In this document: piece after piece, positions 51,141 to 59,738 of the stretch | Layout of the letters: each line of letters begins with the position of its first letter | How positions within the stretch are numbered: the first letter of the stretch is position 1 | Assembly (NCBI GenBank): GCA_027311945.1 | Contig: DAICXZ010000005.1 | Location: 1-64,000 of the forward strand | DNA: 64,000 nt | DNA from: Erythrobacter sp. | GTDB lineage: Bacteria; Pseudomonadota; Alphaproteobacteria; Sphingomonadales; Sphingomonadaceae | Direction: 5' to 3' | Position numbers and translations under genes: made by a program | The notes under the pieces: generated by a model | Database searches by the model: none | Told to the model about the DNA's origin: nothing | The model's input: only the letters and a program-made list of their open reading frames with translations

Positions 51141-52067
51141 TCAGCCGGCCACTGCCGCGGCCACTTCCGCCGCGAAGTCGGTCTCTTCCTTCTCGATGCC
51201 TTCGCCGAGCTGGAAGCGGACATAGTCCTTCAGCACGATCGAGGTGCCGGCTTCCTTGCCAGCCTTGGCCACGACATCAGCGATGGGCGTCTTGTTGTCC
51301 ATCACGAAGACCTGGCTCAGCAGGGCATTTTCCTTGGCATACTTGGCCACGGCGCCATCGACCATCTTGGCCTGCACTTCGGCCGGCTTGCCGCTCTCGG
51401 CAGCCTTTTCTGCCGCAATCTTGCGCTCACGATCGATCACCTCGGCATCGAGGCCTTCGGCGTTCAGCGCCTGCGGGAAAGCAGCGGCGATGTGCATAGC
51501 AAGCTGCTTGCCGAGCGGCTCGAGCACGTCGGCACCGGCCTCGCTCTCGAGCGCGACCAGCACGCCGATCTTGCCGAGGTTCGGCGCAGCAGCGTTGTGC
51601 ATGTAGGGAACGATCAGGCCGTTCGACACAGCGACGCTCTTCATGCGGCGAACCTGCTGGTTCTCGCCGATGGTGGCAACGTTGTTGGTCAGCTTGTCGG
51701 CCACGGTGCCGCCGTCGGGATAGGCAGCAGCCTTCAGCGCCTCGACATCATCGCCCTCGACACCCAGAGCAACCTCGGTGGTCTTGCGGACGAAGTCCTG
51801 GAACTGGTCGTTCTTGGCGACGAAGTCGGTTTCCGAGTTAACCTCGACCGCCACGCCCTTGGTGCCTGCGACGGCCACGCCGACGAGACCCTCAGCCGCA
51901 GTACGGCTCGACTTCTTCTGAACGGCGGCAAGACCCTTGGCGCGCAGCGCGTCGACCGCAGCTTCGATGTCGCCATTGGTCTCTTCGAGCGCCTTCTTGG
52001 CGTCCATCATGCCTGCGCCGGTCTTTTCGCGGAGCGCCTTCACGTCGCTTGCGGTAAATGCAGCCAT
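51141..52067 (-). CDS. tsf: Elongation factor Ts
   Basis: This 308-residue protein begins with the UBA-like N-terminal domain ([20 protein letters not shown]) and has the core [20 protein letters not shown] that recycles EF-Tu-GDP. Length is normal for alphaproteobacteria. It follows rpsB by about 100 bases on the same strand and ends at the bidirectional terminator. Confidence 0.96.
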   Translation of the reverse strand: MAAFTASDVKALREKTGAGMMDAKKALEETNGDIEAAVDALRAKGLAAVQKKSSRTAAEGLVGVAVAGTKGVAVEVNSETDFVAKNDQFQDFVRKTTEVALGVEGDDVEALKAAAYPDGGTVADKLTNNVATIGENQQVRRMKSVAVSNGLIVPYMHNAAAPNLGKIGVLVALESEAGADVLEPLGKQLAMHIAAAFPQALNAEGLDAEVIDRERKIAAEKAAESGKPAEVQAKMVDGAVAKYAKENALLSQVFVMDNKTPIADVVAKAGKEAGTSIVLKDYVRFQLGEGIEKEETDFAAEVAAAVAG

Positions 52068-52171
52068 TGTTCTCTTCCTTTATTCTGTTCCGGTGGCGCC
52101 GGACTTGTTCTGGCCGGCGCCTTGGAGTGCCTGTGTGACATGCCGCTTACATTCAGCGGCGCGCCTTGCGA

Positions 52172-52948
52172 TCAGGCGTCGGCAGCAGCCGGAGCTTCGG
52201 CGGCGACAGCCTCAGCGGGCGGCGCGTCCATGGCGCCGATGTCGGCACCCGAATCGACCACGCCCGCACCACGGCCGCTCGCCGCAGCAGCAGCAACGGC
52301 ATCGCAGTAGAGACGCACGGCGCGGCTGGCGTCGTCGTTGCCGGGGATCGGGAACGCGATGCCCGAGGGATCGACGTTGGTGTCAAGCACGGCCACGACC
52401 GGAATACCAAGCACGTTGGCTTCCTTGATCGCGAGGTCTTCCTTGTTGGCGTCGATGACGAACATGACGTCGGGAACGCCGCCCATGTCGCGGATACCGC
52501 CGAGCGACAGCTCGAGCTTGTCACGCTCACGGGTGAGGTTGAGGATTTCCTTCTTCGTCAGGCCGGTAGTGTCGCCACCCAGCTGCTCTTCCAGCGTCTT
52601 CATGCGGCGGATCGAGCCCGAAATGGTCTTCCAGTTGGTGAGCATGCCGCCCAGCCAGCGGTGGTTGACGAAGTGCTGGCCGCACGAACGGGCTGCCTGT
52701 GCGATCGGCTCGGCTGCCTGCCGCTTGGTGCCGACGAACAGCACCTTGCCGCCGGCGCGGGTGGTCGCCTGCACGAAGTCGAGCGCGCGCGCCATCAACG
52801 GCACGGTCTGCGACAGGTCAATGATGTGAACACCGTTGCGGGCGCCGAAAATGTACGGCTTCATCCGCGGGTTCCAGCGGTGGGTCTGGTGGCCGAAGTG
52901 TGCGCCGGCCTCGATCAATTGCTGCATCGTGACGGTAGGAGCCGCCAT
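52172..52948 (-). CDS. rpsB: 30S ribosomal protein S2
   Basis: This 258-residue protein contains the S2 signatures [20 protein letters not shown] and [18 protein letters not shown], followed by [19 protein letters not shown] and [13 protein letters not shown]. The alanine-rich acidic C-terminus is typical of sphingomonads. It starts the rpsB-tsf transcript. A leader of a few hundred bases with a hairpin precedes it. Confidence 0.97.
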   Translation of the reverse strand: MAAPTVTMQQLIEAGAHFGHQTHRWNPRMKPYIFGARNGVHIIDLSQTVPLMARALDFVQATTRAGGKVLFVGTKRQAAEPIAQAARSCGQHFVNHRWLGGMLTNWKTISGSIRRMKTLEEQLGGDTTGLTKKEILNLTRERDKLELSLGGIRDMGGVPDVMFVIDANKEDLAIKEANVLGIPVVAVLDTNVDPSGIAFPIPGNDDASRAVRLYCDAVAAAAASGRGAGVVDSGADIGAMDAPPAEAVAAEAPAAADA

Positions 52949-53208
52949 AGGTAAATTCCTTTCCGGTTAAGCCTCTGGATAGCGGGGAACCGGACCCGGC
53001 AAAAAGCCGGATGCGGCACCGGTGATGTGTGCCATCCATGTGGATTTGCTGAAAAACGCCCATGCGAGGGAATCGCATAGCCCGCTTCAACGCGGAGGCC
53101 TTTAACTGCCTTGCGAAAATTAATCCAGCCCCAACTGCACAAGCGCCACTTCCCGCGCTGGAACCAAGGCGATCTTCGCTATTTGTTCCAAAATGGCGGC
53201 AAAACCGC
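52949..53208 (-). other. rpsB leader region, no gene
   Basis: No protein-like ORF was seen. On the minus strand, close to the rpsB start, ATCCGGC-TTTTT-GCCGGGT forms a small hairpin (about 52994-53013), followed by a purine-rich GGAAAGGAA that serves as ribosome-binding site. A hairpin in an S2 mRNA leader would fit autogenous control by S2, as known in E. coli, but this is inference. The rpsB promoter should lie in the upper part of this stretch or beyond; no convincing hexamers were fixed. Confidence 0.4.
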
Positions 53209-53237
53209 TTGACGTGCTGGAACAAAAAAAGAACAAG
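53209..53237 (+). promoter_or_regulatory. LexA (SOS) box GAAC-N7-GAAC within a promoter
   Basis: GAACAAAAAAAGAAC at 53220-53234 matches exactly the alphaproteobacterial LexA operator GAAC-N7-GAAC (equivalently GTTC-N7-GTTC). It overlaps a possible promoter: TTGACG at 53209-53214, a 17-base spacer, and a weak -10-like AACAAG at 53232-53237. The downstream + strand gene starts 57 bases further on. LexA binding here would block the promoter, as expected of SOS control. Confidence 0.72.
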
Positions 53238-53293
53238 GGGCACATCGAGAACATTGCCGGAACATCCGGCGATTCGCAACTAGGAAGACTACG

Positions 53294-53515
53294 ATGATCC
53301 TTGCTGTCGCTCTCTCGCTCTTTTTCGGTGCTCTGGCCGGTCTGTCACTGCTGGTGTGCTATCGCTCGGGTGCCGAAGGCCTTGTGCAATGGCGCAAGAT
53401 CAGGGCGGAACTCGCGCTTATCGATCGGGCCGATCGGCCAGCGATTGCTCCACTTCGTCCACGCCCAGCGGTTTTCGCGCAGGTGGCCTGGCGGCTTCAT
53501 CGCGATCGCGCCTGA
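53294..53515 (+). CDS. Small membrane protein under a LexA box
   Basis: A 73-residue protein from ATG 53294, with AGGAAG 8 bases upstream. The N-terminal half is one hydrophobic helix (MILAVALSLFFGALAGLSLL), followed by a basic, amphipathic tail (WRKIRAELALIDRADRPAIA). No known family is recognised. The last 98 bases overlap the 3' end of pssA on the opposite strand. With the SOS box upstream, it is a candidate DNA-damage-induced membrane peptide, analogous in position and size class to cell-division inhibitors such as SidA of Caulobacter. That function is inference only. Confidence 0.6.
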   Translation: MILAVALSLFFGALAGLSLLVCYRSGAEGLVQWRKIRAELALIDRADRPAIAPLRPRPAVFAQVAWRLHRDRA

Positions 53516-54347
53516 CCTTGGCGTAGCGCACGATACCCAGCGGCATCAGGGCGAGGTAAACCACGCAGATCAGTGCCAGCGTCCACCACGGCTCGCTCAG
53601 CAGCGCCGCAAACATCAGGCCTGACAGGGCGATGGCAGGGATTCGCACGTCGGTGGACGGGCGCAGCGACTTCCAGCTCATGGTGGCGATGTTGCTGATC
53701 ATCAGCACCGCTATCGCCAGTGCCCAGACGCCGACCAATATCGGTTCGCGGAAGATCTCCAGACCACTGCTGAGCCACAGATAGAGCGGCAGGAACACCA
53801 GCCCCGCCCCAACCGGTGCTGGAACGCCGGTAAGAAAGCCGGCAGACTTGTGGGGCTGCTCGTCGACATCGATCTGCGCATTGAACCGGGCGAGACGCAG
53901 GGCGCAACAGATGGCAAAGGCCAATGCGGCGAACCATCCCATGCGGGGCAAGTCCTGCAACGACCACAAGAACAGCACCAGCGCGGGTGCCATCCCGAAG
54001 CTGAGCGAATCGGCCAGGCTGTCCAGCTCGGCACCGAATCGCGACTGCGCCTTCAACAGGCGCGCGATACGGCCGTCGATCCCGTCGAGCATCCCGGCGA
54101 GGATGATAGCGAACAGAGTCTTTTCCCATTCGCCTTCGATCGCGAACCGGATTCCGGTAAGTCCCGAACACAGCGCCGCCGCAGTAATCGCATTGGGCAG
54201 CACTGCGCGCATCGACAGCCCGCGCGGAGACAGGGAGCGCTGGGTCGTTTCGTCCTCGCTCGCCTTCGGGCCGAGCCAGGCCGGACCATGCGGCACCGGC
54301 CTGTCCTCAAGCGGCAGCTCGTTGCGGTCGAGATCTTCGTCGCTCAT
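53418..54347 (-). CDS. pssA: Phosphatidylserine synthase
   Basis: This 309-residue CDP-alcohol phosphatidyltransferase joins CDP-diacylglycerol with serine. The signature MLDGIDGRIARLLKAQSRFG followed by ELDSLADSLSFGMAPA is complete, and eight hydrophobic helices follow. It has a 45-residue polar N-terminal extension before the first helix. It is 10 bases downstream of psd, forming a two-gene phosphatidylethanolamine operon; CDP-diacylglycerol comes from cdsA at 47 kb. Confidence 0.93.
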   Translation of the reverse strand: MSDEDLDRNELPLEDRPVPHGPAWLGPKASEDETTQRSLSPRGLSMRAVLPNAITAAALCSGLTGIRFAIEGEWEKTLFAIILAGMLDGIDGRIARLLKAQSRFGAELDSLADSLSFGMAPALVLFLWSLQDLPRMGWFAALAFAICCALRLARFNAQIDVDEQPHKSAGFLTGVPAPVGAGLVFLPLYLWLSSGLEIFREPILVGVWALAIAVLMISNIATMSWKSLRPSTDVRIPAIALSGLMFAALLSEPWWTLALICVVYLALMPLGIVRYAKVRRDRDEAARPPARKPLGVDEVEQSLADRPDR

Positions 54348-54357
54348 GTATCCCCCA

Positions 54358-55110
54358 TCACTGGCTCACGCCTTCAATCAGGGCCATAGCGCCGACCTCG
54401 GCCAGGACAGTTTCGCCAGCGATCATCCGCTGGCCGGGCAGAACCTTCGGATCGGTCCCGGCAGGCAGATAGACATCCACCCGGCTACCGAACCGGATCA
54501 GCCCAACCCGCTGCCCCGCCGCAACGATATCGCCGGGTTTCACGAAAGGAACGATCCGCCGCGCCACGAGGCCCGCAATCTGCGTAAAGCCCACAGGAGC
54601 ACCATCGGCCTTCTCGATCAGGATATGCTGCCGCTCGTTCTCTTCGCTCGCCTTGTCGAGATCGGCGTTAAGGAAGCGGCCCGGAACATAGACGATCCTG
54701 CGGATCGTGCCGCCAACGGGCGCGCGGTTGATGTGCACGTCGAACACCGACATGAAAATCGAGATCCGCGTGACCGGTTCGCTGCCAAGACCGGGACGCC
54801 CCTGCTCGTCGGGCCCCTGCAATTCGGCCGGCGGGGGAACCTGCGTGATCAGCGAGACCATGCCATCGGCCGGAGCCACGATCAGCCGGTCACCCTGCGG
54901 CACCACCCGTTCCGGATCGCGGAAGAACGCGAAGACGCCGCCCGTCAGCGCGAGCAGCGGCCAGCCGAGATATTCCCAGTCGATCAGGAACAGTACGATC
55001 ATCGAGATGGCCAAGGCCAATAGCCCGAAGCGGCGCCCCTCCGGATGGACGGGCGGAAAGCTCCACTCGCCAATACCGCGCCCACGATTGTCTTTCAGTT
55101 CACCTGCCAT
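54358..55110 (-). CDS. psd: Phosphatidylserine decarboxylase proenzyme
   Basis: This 250-residue membrane enzyme (N-terminal helices around [20 protein letters not shown]) forms phosphatidylethanolamine. The self-cleavage site that makes the pyruvoyl group is the glycine-serine in [14 protein letters not shown], as in the short archaeal-type Psd rather than the LGST form of E. coli. It is first in the psd-pssA operon. Confidence 0.9.
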   Translation of the reverse strand: MAGELKDNRGRGIGEWSFPPVHPEGRRFGLLALAISMIVLFLIDWEYLGWPLLALTGGVFAFFRDPERVVPQGDRLIVAPADGMVSLITQVPPPAELQGPDEQGRPGLGSEPVTRISIFMSVFDVHINRAPVGGTIRRIVYVPGRFLNADLDKASEENERQHILIEKADGAPVGFTQIAGLVARRIVPFVKPGDIVAAGQRVGLIRFGSRVDVYLPAGTDPKVLPGQRMIAGETVLAEVGAMALIEGVSQ

Positions 55111-55218
55111 CGGTGCAAGTTAGTGAATCCGACCTGAGCCTACAAGCGTAGCGGCAGGCTTATGCGCGGGTTTGCGGGGCCTGAGCGCTGTCGGGATCGA
55201 AGCTGTGGGTGGCGGCGG

Positions 55219-55304
55219 TGGTGGACAGGGCTGGATTCGAACCAGCGTACGCTTGCGCGGGCAGATTTACAGTCTGCTGCCTTTAACCACTCGGCCACCT
55301 GTCC
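55219..55304 (-). tRNA. tRNA-Tyr (GTA)
   Basis: An 86-base class II tRNA including CCA: acceptor GGACAGG/CCTGTCC with A73, anticodon stem GCAGA/TCTGC and loop CTGTAAA with GTA anticodon. It has a long variable arm (CCGCGCAAGCGTACG region) and T arm CTGGTTCGAATCCAG. No other gene occupies 55111-55452. Confidence 0.94.
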
Positions 55305-55452
55305 ACACAGATGCCGGATGCAGGGCTTAAAACCTGCTGCGAAAGTGGCCCCGAAAACAGGGCCGCTCCGGCCGAGAGGCGCCCCTTTGGCGAAGCGCCG
55401 CTTGCCTGTCAATGGTCACGCTGGCACTAGGCGCGCGAAAGTAGGACATGAA

Positions 55453-56250
55453 ATGGCAAAACAGTCAGAAAAACGAAATTTGCGCGGTCGCGCAGGACGC
55501 ATGAAAGGTGGACGCGGCTCTGGCCGTGCGAACAAGGGAGCCGTGCGCCTATGGGGGCGTCACGCGGTCGAAGCCGCCCTTCTCAACCCTGCACGCCAGC
55601 ACCGCAAGCTCTGGGCCACACACGAGGGCATCGAAAGTCTGTCCGGCGATCTGCCGCCCGATTTCCCCCTCGAATATGCCGGCCCGGAAGACCTCGCCCG
55701 ACTCGTCGCGCGCGATGCGCCGCATCAGGGGCTGGTGCTCGAATGCGAGCCGCTTGAGGACCTTCACCTCAGCGAGGTGCTCGACAGCGACGACAACCGA
55801 CCGATTCTCGTGCTCGATCAGGTTACCGATCCGCACAATGTCGGGGCGATTCTCCGCTCGGCAGCGGCCTTCGATGCCGCCGCCATCGTCACCCAGGATC
55901 GCCATGCCCCGCTCGAAGGCGGAGTGCTGGCCAAGTCGGCCTCCGGCGCGCTGGAGAAGGTTCCGTGGGTGCGCGTGGTCAATTTGTCGCGCGCGCTAGA
56001 GGAGATTGCCGAGGCCGGATACTGGCGCATCGGTTTGACCGGAGAGGCCAGCGAAACGCTCGGCGAAGCCCTGCCCGCAGGCCCGGTCGCGCTGGTGCTC
56101 GGCGCGGAAGGCGAAGGCATGCGCGCCAATGTCGAGAGCCATTGCGACGCGCTCGCCAAGCTGCCGATCAGCGAGGCGATGGAAAGCCTCAACGTCTCGA
56201 ACGCAGCCGCCATCGCGCTCTATGCTATAGCCACACGCGCGGTGGACTGA
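55453..56250 (+). CDS. TrmH/SpoU-family RNA 2'-O-methyltransferase, RlmB-like
   Basis: This 265-residue protein has a basic, disordered N-terminus (RNLRGRAGRMKGGRGSGRAN), a substrate-binding domain starting WGRHAVEAALLNPARQ, and the SPOUT trefoil-knot motifs LDQVTDPHNVGAILRSA, LVLGAEGEGM and SEAMESLNVSNAAAIALYA. It most likely methylates a 23S rRNA guanosine (RlmB type); a tRNA target cannot be excluded. The start is ATG 55453; the longer ORF runs through tRNA-Tyr sequence. Confidence 0.9.
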   Translation: MAKQSEKRNLRGRAGRMKGGRGSGRANKGAVRLWGRHAVEAALLNPARQHRKLWATHEGIESLSGDLPPDFPLEYAGPEDLARLVARDAPHQGLVLECEPLEDLHLSEVLDSDDNRPILVLDQVTDPHNVGAILRSAAAFDAAAIVTQDRHAPLEGGVLAKSASGALEKVPWVRVVNLSRALEEIAEAGYWRIGLTGEASETLGEALPAGPVALVLGAEGEGMRANVESHCDALAKLPISEAMESLNVSNAAAIALYAIATRAVD

Positions 56251-56264
56251 ACGCAGGCCGCGCA

Positions 56265-56294
56265 AAGAAAAAGCCGTCCCGCAAGGGACGGCTT
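56265..56294 (-). terminator. Intrinsic terminator of hupB
   Basis: AAGCCGTCCC-GCAA-GGGACGGCTT forms a perfect 10-bp stem. On the minus strand it is followed by TTTTCTTTG, placing it 40 bases after the HU stop. It may also halt the convergent methyltransferase transcript. Confidence 0.82.
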
Positions 56295-56334
56295 ATCTTG
56301 CCAGCCGTGCAGGCTGGACAAAGATTGGATCGGT

Positions 56335-56607
56335 TTAGTTCACCGCATCCTTGAGGCCCTTGCCAGCCTTGAACTTGGGCTGGGTCGAAGCCTTGATCGT
56401 CATCGGCTCGCCGGTACGCGGATTGCGGCCGGTGGACGCCTTGCGCTTGGCCACAGAGAAAGTGCCAAAGCCGACGAGACGCACTTCGTCACCCTTCGAC
56501 AGGGCACCGGTGATAGTCTCAAATACACCTTCCACAGCCTTGGTGGCATCGCTCCGCGACAGGCCGCTGACATCAGCAACGGCACCGATCAATTCGTTCT
56601 TGTTCAT
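56335..56607 (-). CDS. hupB: Nucleoid protein HU
   Basis: This 90-residue histone-like protein (MNKNELIGAVADVSGLSRSD) has the DNA-binding arm RKASTGRNPRTGEPMTIKAS. It bends and compacts DNA. The start is ATG 56607; the track ORF begins upstream in non-coding sequence. It follows lon on the same strand, a common order, with its own terminator. Confidence 0.96.
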   Translation of the reverse strand: MNKNELIGAVADVSGLSRSDATKAVEGVFETITGALSKGDEVRLVGFGTFSVAKRKASTGRNPRTGEPMTIKASTQPKFKAGKGLKDAVN

Positions 56608-56835
56608 CTCGTTGGAAACCCCTCGTTCCAGTGTCCTAGCGGCAAGCCAAGAAGCGGATACAGACTCGCCGCGCTGGCGACGCAAGAGAGCGACTTTTCC
56701 CCCGAGTGTCAAAGGCAAAGCCACTCGAAGCGGCGCAATTCTGCGATAAATGGAAGGTTTAGGTAATCCAGCTTACCATTAATTACTGAACGAAACGCAG
56801 GCGTCGGAATTTGCAGCGCGCAAAACAAGCGATTC

Positions 56836-56867
56836 GCTGCGGCGCACCACGATCGGTGCACCGCAGC
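56836..56867 (-). terminator. Hairpin downstream of lon
   Basis: GCTGCGGTGCACC and GGTGCGCCGCAGC form a 13-bp stem (one GT mismatch) with a short loop. On the minus strand it is followed by GAATCGCTTGTTTTG. It lies 7 bases after the lon stop, so it probably ends that transcript, and hupB then uses its own promoter in 56608-56835. Confidence 0.65.
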
Positions 56868-56873
56868 AAAATC

Positions 56874-59267
56874 TCAGTGCGCGGTCGGCGACGGCGGTGC
56901 GTCGCTACCGCCGGCGCCGGGCTGACTGGCCAGATCGTCTGCCTCGGTCCACTCGATGGGGGCCGGAATAGCGCTCAGTGCATGTTCGAGCACCTGATCG
57001 ACGTGGCTGACCGGCACGATCTCAAGGCCTTCCTTCACGTTGTCCGGAATCTCGGCGAGATCTTTCTCGTTCTCCTCCGGGATCAGGACTTTCTTGATCC
57101 CGCCGCGCAGGGCCGCCAGCAGCTTTTCCTTCAGCCCGCCGATCGGCAGCACCCGGCCGCGCAACGTGACCTCGCCGGTCATCGCCACCTCGGGCCGCAC
57201 GGTAATGCCCGTAAGGGTCGAAACGATCGAGGTGACCATGCCGATGCCAGCGCTCGGCCCGTCCTTGGGCACCGCGCCTTCGGGCAAGTGGATGTGGATG
57301 TTCTTGCGCGCGAAGACGCTGGGCTTGATGCCATAGGCAGGCGCCCGCGCCTTCACGAAACTGAAGGCCGCCGCGACGCTTTCGTTCATCACATCGCCCA
57401 GCTTGCCGGTGGTCTTCACCTCGCCCTTGCCCGGCGTGGTGACACTCTCGATGGTGAGCAGTTCGCCGCCGACCGAAGTCCAGGCCAGCCCCGTCACCGC
57501 GCCGACCTGCGCCTCGTCTTCCGACACGCCGTGCTTGAAGCGGCGCACGCCGGAGAAATCGGCAAGGTTTTCGGGCGTCACGGTGACGCTCTTGGTTTTG
57601 CCTTCGAGGATCTGGCGCAGCGCCTTGCGGCACAGCTTGGCGATCTCGCGTTCGAGCGTGCGCACGCCCGCCTCGCGGGTGTAGTAGCGGATCAGGTCGC
57701 GCAGGCCTTCTTCGGTGAGTGTGAACTCGCCCTTCTTGAGCCCGTGCGCCTCGATCTGCTTCGATACCAGATGCCGGGTCGCAATCTCGACCTTCTCGTC
57801 CTCGGTGTAGCCTTCCAGACGGATGATCTCCATCCGGTCAAGCAGAGGCTGCGGCAGGTTCAGCGAGTTGGCCGTGCAGACGAACATCACGTCGCTGAGA
57901 TCGATATCGAGTTCGAGATAGTGATCCTGGAACTTCGCGTTCTGCTCAGGGTCGAGCACCTCAAGCAGAGCCGAGGCCGGATCGCCGCGGAAATCCTGGC
58001 CAAGCTTGTCGATCTCATCGAGCAGGAACAGCGGGTTGCTGGCACCGGCCTTCCTGAGGTTCGACACGATCTTGCCCGGCATCGAGCCGATATAGGTGCG
58101 CCGGTGGCCGCGAATCTCGGCCTCATCGCGCACGCCGCCGAGCGACTGGCGGATAAACTCACGGCCCGTCGCCTTGGCGATCGACTTGCCGAGGCTGGTC
58201 TTGCCCACGCCGGGAGGGCCGACGAGGCACAGGATCGGACCTTTAAGCTTGTTGGTGCGCGCCTGCACCGCGAGATACTCGACGATCCGGTCTTTCACCT
58301 TGTCGAGCGCATAGTGATCGGCATCGAGCACCTCCTGCGCCTTGGCGAGGTCCTTCTTCAGGCGGCTCTTCTTGCCCCACGGCAGGCCCAGCAGCACATC
58401 GAGATAGTTGCGCACGACAGTCGCCTCGGCGCTCATCGGCTGCATCGACTTGAGCTTCTTGAGTTCGGCTTCGGCCTTGGCCTTGGCTTCTTTCGACAGC
58501 TTCGTCTCGGCGATCTGCTTGGTAAGTTCGGCGATCTCGTCGCCCTCCTCGCCTTCGCCACCGCCCAGCTCGCTCTGGATCGCCTTCAGCTGTTCGTTGA
58601 GATAGTATTCGCGCTGGGTCTTCTCCATCTGCCGCTTAACGCGGCCACGGATCTTGCGCTCGACCTGGAGGACCGAAAGCTCGCCCTCCATCACCGAGAA
58701 CACCATCTCCAGCCGCTTCAGCACATCGGCCTCGGCGAGCAGCTGCTGCTTGCTATCGACCTTGGCGACAAGGCTTGCAGCGATGGCATCGGCCAGCGCG
58801 CCCGCGTCCTCGATGTCGCGCAGCTCGCCCTCGATCTCGTCGCTCAGCTTCTTGTTGTGGCGCGCATATTCGGCGAACTGATCAAGCGCCGAGCGCATCA
58901 TCGCCGAAACTTCGCTGCCCGAGGCGGTCTGCTCCTCGATCACCACGGTCTGCGCCAGCACGTAGCCGTCGCTTTCGCGCATCTCGAGCATCCTGGCGCG
59001 CGCCTGCCCCTCGACCAGCACACGCACGGTGCCGTCGGGCAGTTTGAGCATTTGCTGGACCTGCGCGATCACGCCGATGTCGTAAAGATCGTCGGCCTCG
59101 GGATCATCGCAATTGGGATCGAGCTGGGCGACCAGCAGGATGTCCTGATCGCCTGCCATAGCCGCTTCGAGCGCGGCGACCGACTTGTCGCGGCCCACGA
59201 ACAGGGGCACGACCATGCCGGGAAAGACGACTATGTCGCGTAAGGGAAGGAGAGGGAATGCGGTCAT
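56874..59267 (-). CDS. lon: ATP-dependent protease Lon
   Basis: This 797-residue protein has an N-terminal substrate-binding domain ([20 protein letters not shown]), AAA+ module with Walker [16 protein letters not shown] and Walker [13 protein letters not shown], and a serine-lysine protease domain with [11 protein letters not shown] and [12 protein letters not shown]. It degrades damaged and regulatory proteins, CcrM- and DnaA-type targets being known in alphaproteobacteria. Length is standard; the alanine/proline-rich tail is short. Confidence 0.97.
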   Translation of the reverse strand: MTAFPLLPLRDIVVFPGMVVPLFVGRDKSVAALEAAMAGDQDILLVAQLDPNCDDPEADDLYDIGVIAQVQQMLKLPDGTVRVLVEGQARARMLEMRESDGYVLAQTVVIEEQTASGSEVSAMMRSALDQFAEYARHNKKLSDEIEGELRDIEDAGALADAIAASLVAKVDSKQQLLAEADVLKRLEMVFSVMEGELSVLQVERKIRGRVKRQMEKTQREYYLNEQLKAIQSELGGGEGEEGDEIAELTKQIAETKLSKEAKAKAEAELKKLKSMQPMSAEATVVRNYLDVLLGLPWGKKSRLKKDLAKAQEVLDADHYALDKVKDRIVEYLAVQARTNKLKGPILCLVGPPGVGKTSLGKSIAKATGREFIRQSLGGVRDEAEIRGHRRTYIGSMPGKIVSNLRKAGASNPLFLLDEIDKLGQDFRGDPASALLEVLDPEQNAKFQDHYLELDIDLSDVMFVCTANSLNLPQPLLDRMEIIRLEGYTEDEKVEIATRHLVSKQIEAHGLKKGEFTLTEEGLRDLIRYYTREAGVRTLEREIAKLCRKALRQILEGKTKSVTVTPENLADFSGVRRFKHGVSEDEAQVGAVTGLAWTSVGGELLTIESVTTPGKGEVKTTGKLGDVMNESVAAAFSFVKARAPAYGIKPSVFARKNIHIHLPEGAVPKDGPSAGIGMVTSIVSTLTGITVRPEVAMTGEVTLRGRVLPIGGLKEKLLAALRGGIKKVLIPEENEKDLAEIPDNVKEGLEIVPVSHVDQVLEHALSAIPAPIEWTEADDLASQPGAGGSDAPPSPTAH

Positions 59268-59380
59268 AAAAGGGTATCCGAAAGCTCTGTTTGCTCAAGG
59301 ATATGGGGACGACCGCCCGCCCCTGCAATGCGGCGAAAGGCCGGGGCTGTGGACGGAGCCGACAGCCACCGGCCAGCGCA

Positions 59381-59722
59381 CTACCCCATGCCGGGCAGGT
59401 TGAACCCCGGCGGCAGGCCGAGACCAGACTGCATTTCCTGCATCTGCTCGTTGGCGGCCCGGTCGGCCTTGTCGCGCGCATCGTTGAAGGCGGCGGTGAC
59501 GAGATCTTCCAGAATCTGCTTCTCGCTCGGCACCATCAGGCTGTCATCGATGGCAACGCCGATGATGCGCCCACGCGCGCTGGCGCGGACCTTTACCAGA
59601 CCGCCACCCGCAGCGCCCTCGACCTCGATGTTGTCGAGCTTCACCTGCGCATCGCTCATCTGCTGCTGGATCTTCTGCGCCGCTTCCTGAGCGGCCTTCA
59701 TCATTTCTTCCATGCTCTGCAT
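59381..59722 (-). CDS. YbaB/EbfC family nucleoid-associated protein
   Basis: This 113-residue dimeric DNA-binding protein (MEEMMKAAQEAAQKIQQQMS, then AGGGLVKVRASARGRIIGVA) has a glycine/proline-rich tail. YbaB/EbfC proteins bind DNA as tweezers-like dimers. It follows dnaX by 16 bases, the usual dnaX-ybaB order; recR, often third, is not present here. Confidence 0.92.
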   Translation of the reverse strand: MQSMEEMMKAAQEAAQKIQQQMSDAQVKLDNIEVEGAAGGGLVKVRASARGRIIGVAIDDSLMVPSEKQILEDLVTAAFNDARDKADRAANEQMQEMQSGLGLPPGFNLPGMG

Positions 59723-59738
59723 TCTTTACGTCCTCGTT

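Noticed and set aside
56811-59243. 810-aa ORF on the + strand opposite lon
   Set aside because: It is a high-GC antisense shadow of a complete lon gene, rich in R, H, L and D, with no motifs.
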